Positions 51,064 to 52,260 of a stretch of 52,260 bases of DNA are shown piece by piece. The notes under the pieces were generated by a model that ran no database searches, was not told where the DNA came from, and was given only the letters and a program-made list of their open reading frames with translations. The position numbers were made by a program, and so were the translations under genes. Origin of the DNA: an uncultured Clostridia bacterium (lineage in GTDB: Bacteria; Bacillota; Clostridia; Christensenellales; Borkfalkiaceae); contig CANQTD010000010.1 in assembly GCA_947626685.1 (NCBI GenBank), positions 1 to 52,260 of the forward strand, read 5' to 3'. Every line of letters begins with the position of its first letter. The stretch's first letter is position 1.

Positions 51064-51523
51064 TACGACGTGGAAATGTCAATATCACATCGTGTTCACG
51101 CCGAAATATCATCGAAAGATTATATATGGCGCGCTAAGAAAGGAAATCGGAAAAATACTACGGGAATTGTGTAAACGGAAGAGCGTGGAGATTATAGAAG
51201 CCCACGCCATGCCGGATCACATCCATATGCTTGTGAGCATACCGCCGAATGAGAGGGTATCGTCATTCATGGGATACCTCAAAGGCAAGAGTACGATGAT
51301 AATATTCGAGCGGTATGCGAAACTGAAATACAAGTATGGGAACCGACATTTTTGGAGCAGGGGATATTATGTAAGCACGGTGGGCGGAAACAAGCAAGCC
51401 GTGCAGGAATACATAAGGAACCAAGAGAAAGAAGATATGATATCAGCCCAAATCAGTATGGTGGAATATTACGACCCGTTTAAGGAGTGGCTGGAATCAT
51501 ATAGCAAAAAACCGACGAAGTAA
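51026..51523 (+). CDS. tnpA: IS200/IS605-family Y1 transposase TnpA
   Basis: 165 residues from TTG 51026, which has GGAGG eight bases before it; an ATG at 50975 in frame has no ribosome site. HUH motif DHIHMLVSI, the conserved opening KCQYHIVFTPKYHRK, the FWSRGYYVSTVG segment and the catalytic tyrosine in EYIRNQ are all present, so the enzyme looks intact. It moves single-stranded DNA between the hairpin-marked ends. The use of TTG and the leader pairing suggest weak, controlled translation, as known for IS200. Confidence 0.93.
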   Translation: MKNQDNDTFSLAHTTWKCQYHIVFTPKYHRKIIYGALRKEIGKILRELCKRKSVEIIEAHAMPDHIHMLVSIPPNERVSSFMGYLKGKSTMIIFERYAKLKYKYGNRHFWSRGYYVSTVGGNKQAVQEYIRNQEKEDMISAQISMVEYYDPFKEWLESYSKKPTK

Positions 51524-51814
51524 GGAAATCGTCGGCTTGCTTGTTGTGCGGTAGGCGGGCCTTTATCCTCGGCGCTTGAGCGCCGCGCCGGTATCCTGCC
51601 CTTTAGGGCTTCCTAAAGCCCCCACTTTAGTGGGGGATATTTACTGGGCTTGTTTTCGCTCTCCCCCTTCTAAAAACCCCGAAGAGGGGCGACGAGAAAG
51701 CTCCTCATACCGAGGCGACGGAAGGGGTGTCTCGCTGTCCCCTTTGGGGAAAGTACCCGCGTAGCGGGGGAAAGGGGTTCTAATAAAAGCGCCCCCCCTA
51801 CTTCGTCGCTTTGC

Positions 51815-51856
51815 TCCTCGTGCTGCGCTTAGTAGAGAATAGTTCGCGCGGGGCAG
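51815..51856 (+). repeat. Stem-loop repeat family A, copy 5
   Basis: CTCGTG, arm CTGCGC, TTAG, shorter loop with GAATAG, arm GCGCGG. Five Watson-Crick pairs and one G-T pair. Confidence 0.65.
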
Positions 51857-51887
51857 TCACTGCGTGACAGCTCCCCCAAAGGTGGTG

Positions 51888-52011
51888 CCGCCCCCTCCGT
51901 GGGGGTGGAGTGGTGCAATTCTCATTCAACAGCCCTGTGGGCTGTGAATAGCACCGCGACAGGAGGCGTGGCCTCGCCGACGGGGTTGCGATGGTCCCTG
52001 CCATCGCAACG
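51888..52011 (+). repeat. Structured ~125-bp repeat R, copy 3
   Basis: Differs from copy 1 at about four positions, all in loops or giving a wobble pair (GCGGTGC became GTGGTGC opposite GCACCGC). The upstream CAGTCACTGCGTGACAGCTC is shared with copy 1 only. It precedes the second MKSRS gene. Confidence 0.85.
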
Positions 52012-52088
52012 AATTAGGGGGTGGGCGAACCCTCGCCCGCCCTGGCCCACCCCTCGAGGGGTGGGTGTCGCCGCAGGCGACGGAAGGG

Positions 52089-52260
52089 GTGAAATTCAAA
52101 AAATTGCCCCCCCAAACAGGGTCAAGAAAGCAATAAAAATATTTTTTACGAACAAATTTGAGAAAATGCATTGACAAACGGAGGCGGCGGTGATATATTT
52201 TTGTCAAAAGATGCCGAAAAACGGCAGATAAAGGGGGGGATAAGTATGAAGAGCAGGTCG
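52089..52260 (+). repeat. Duplicated promoter/leader/start region, right copy
   Basis: Right partner of 23880-24052; differs by scattered single bases. Carries TTGACA (52172-52177) and TATATT (52195-52200) at 17-base spacing. Confidence 0.85.
52246..52260 (+). CDS. Start of a second SipW-type secreted protein gene (cut by window end)
   Basis: Only the first five codons (MKSRS) are inside the window, identical to those at 24038, with the same promoter and GGGGGGAT ribosome site. It is presumably a paralogue of the 250-residue secreted protein; what follows cannot be seen. Confidence 0.7.

Larger units (their letters stand above)
50871..51640 (+). mobile_element. IS200/IS605-family insertion sequence (tnpA only)
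   Basis: Bounded on the left by a subterminal hairpin (CCACCGGC, loop TAT, GCCGGTGG; 50880-50898) and on the right by CCCCCAC/GTGGGGG (51619-51636), with a GCCCTTTAGGGC palindrome just inside. There are no terminal inverted repeats, as expected for single-strand transposition. No tnpB. Exact ends are uncertain by several bases. Confidence 0.82.
51641..52088. other. Intergenic repeats
   Basis: Contains a CTGTCCCC..GGGGAAAGTACCCGCG block shared with 7924-7960, family A copy 5, repeat R copy 3 and the GTGTCGCC/GGCGACGG hairpin. No gene. Confidence 0.6.

Overview
The window looks like a chromosomal contig from an anaerobic, monoderm Bacillota (class Clostridia). Signs are formate-tetrahydrofolate ligase, a class II aldolase and gap pair, RbgA, KtrAB, strong AGGAGG ribosome sites, clean TTGACA-17-TATAAT promoters, and secreted proteins without outer-membrane machinery. 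Host genes are GC-rich and use the standard code. An uncultivated gut Christensenellales-like lineage is my guess from style, not a demonstrated fact. No rRNA, tRNA or CRISPR array was found.

Layout. 1-755: mosaic intergenic repeats. 0.76-9.9 kb: housekeeping genes (ZIP transporter, SDR, fhs, mutY, tmk, rimM, trmD, rbgA, rnhB, yraN). The trmD-rbgA gap, where rplS (L19) often sits in Firmicutes, holds a repeat array instead. 10.1-15.7 kb: an 1869-residue DUF4011-type superfamily 1 helicase with a C-terminal nuclease-like domain. 15.8-20.2 kb: ktrAB, then divergent fba and gap. 20.3-23.7 kb: a more AT-rich island with a beheaded gene facing a tightly overlapping three-gene operon (ADP-ribosylglycohydrolase, small winged-helix protein, unknown protein with an SH3-like tail). 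24.0 kb: a secreted protein with a SipW-type leader; a second copy of its promoter and start lies at the right edge. 25.3-30.8 kb: two tandem paralogous ABC exporters, a small membrane protein, a TetR regulator and a membrane protein, linked by a duplicated 39-bp upstream motif. 31.2-48.7 kb: a serine recombinase beside a perfect promoter bracketed by two 24-bp recombination-site-like dyads, reading into a ~16-kb operon (3153-residue MBG-repeat surface protein, lipoprotein, ABC ATPase, ABC permease, 1053-residue Ig-like protein), then a LURP-one-like gene. 49.4-50.8 kb: an XRE repressor with three identical-type operators and a divergent TM2-domain membrane protein. 50.9-51.65 kb: an IS200/IS605 element. 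The remainder is repeats.

The most interesting candidate system is the recombinase, flanked promoter and giant surface-protein/ABC operon. Its arrangement resembles a phase-variable promoter switch, and the operon lies between direct copies of a ~125-bp structured repeat. Second is a collection of small intergenic repeat families whose hairpin stems show compensatory base changes, plus a 28-bp strand-biased motif present in six ungapped copies. Third is the ADP-ribosylglycohydrolase operon.

Functional assignments rest on reading motifs by eye; no database search was possible.
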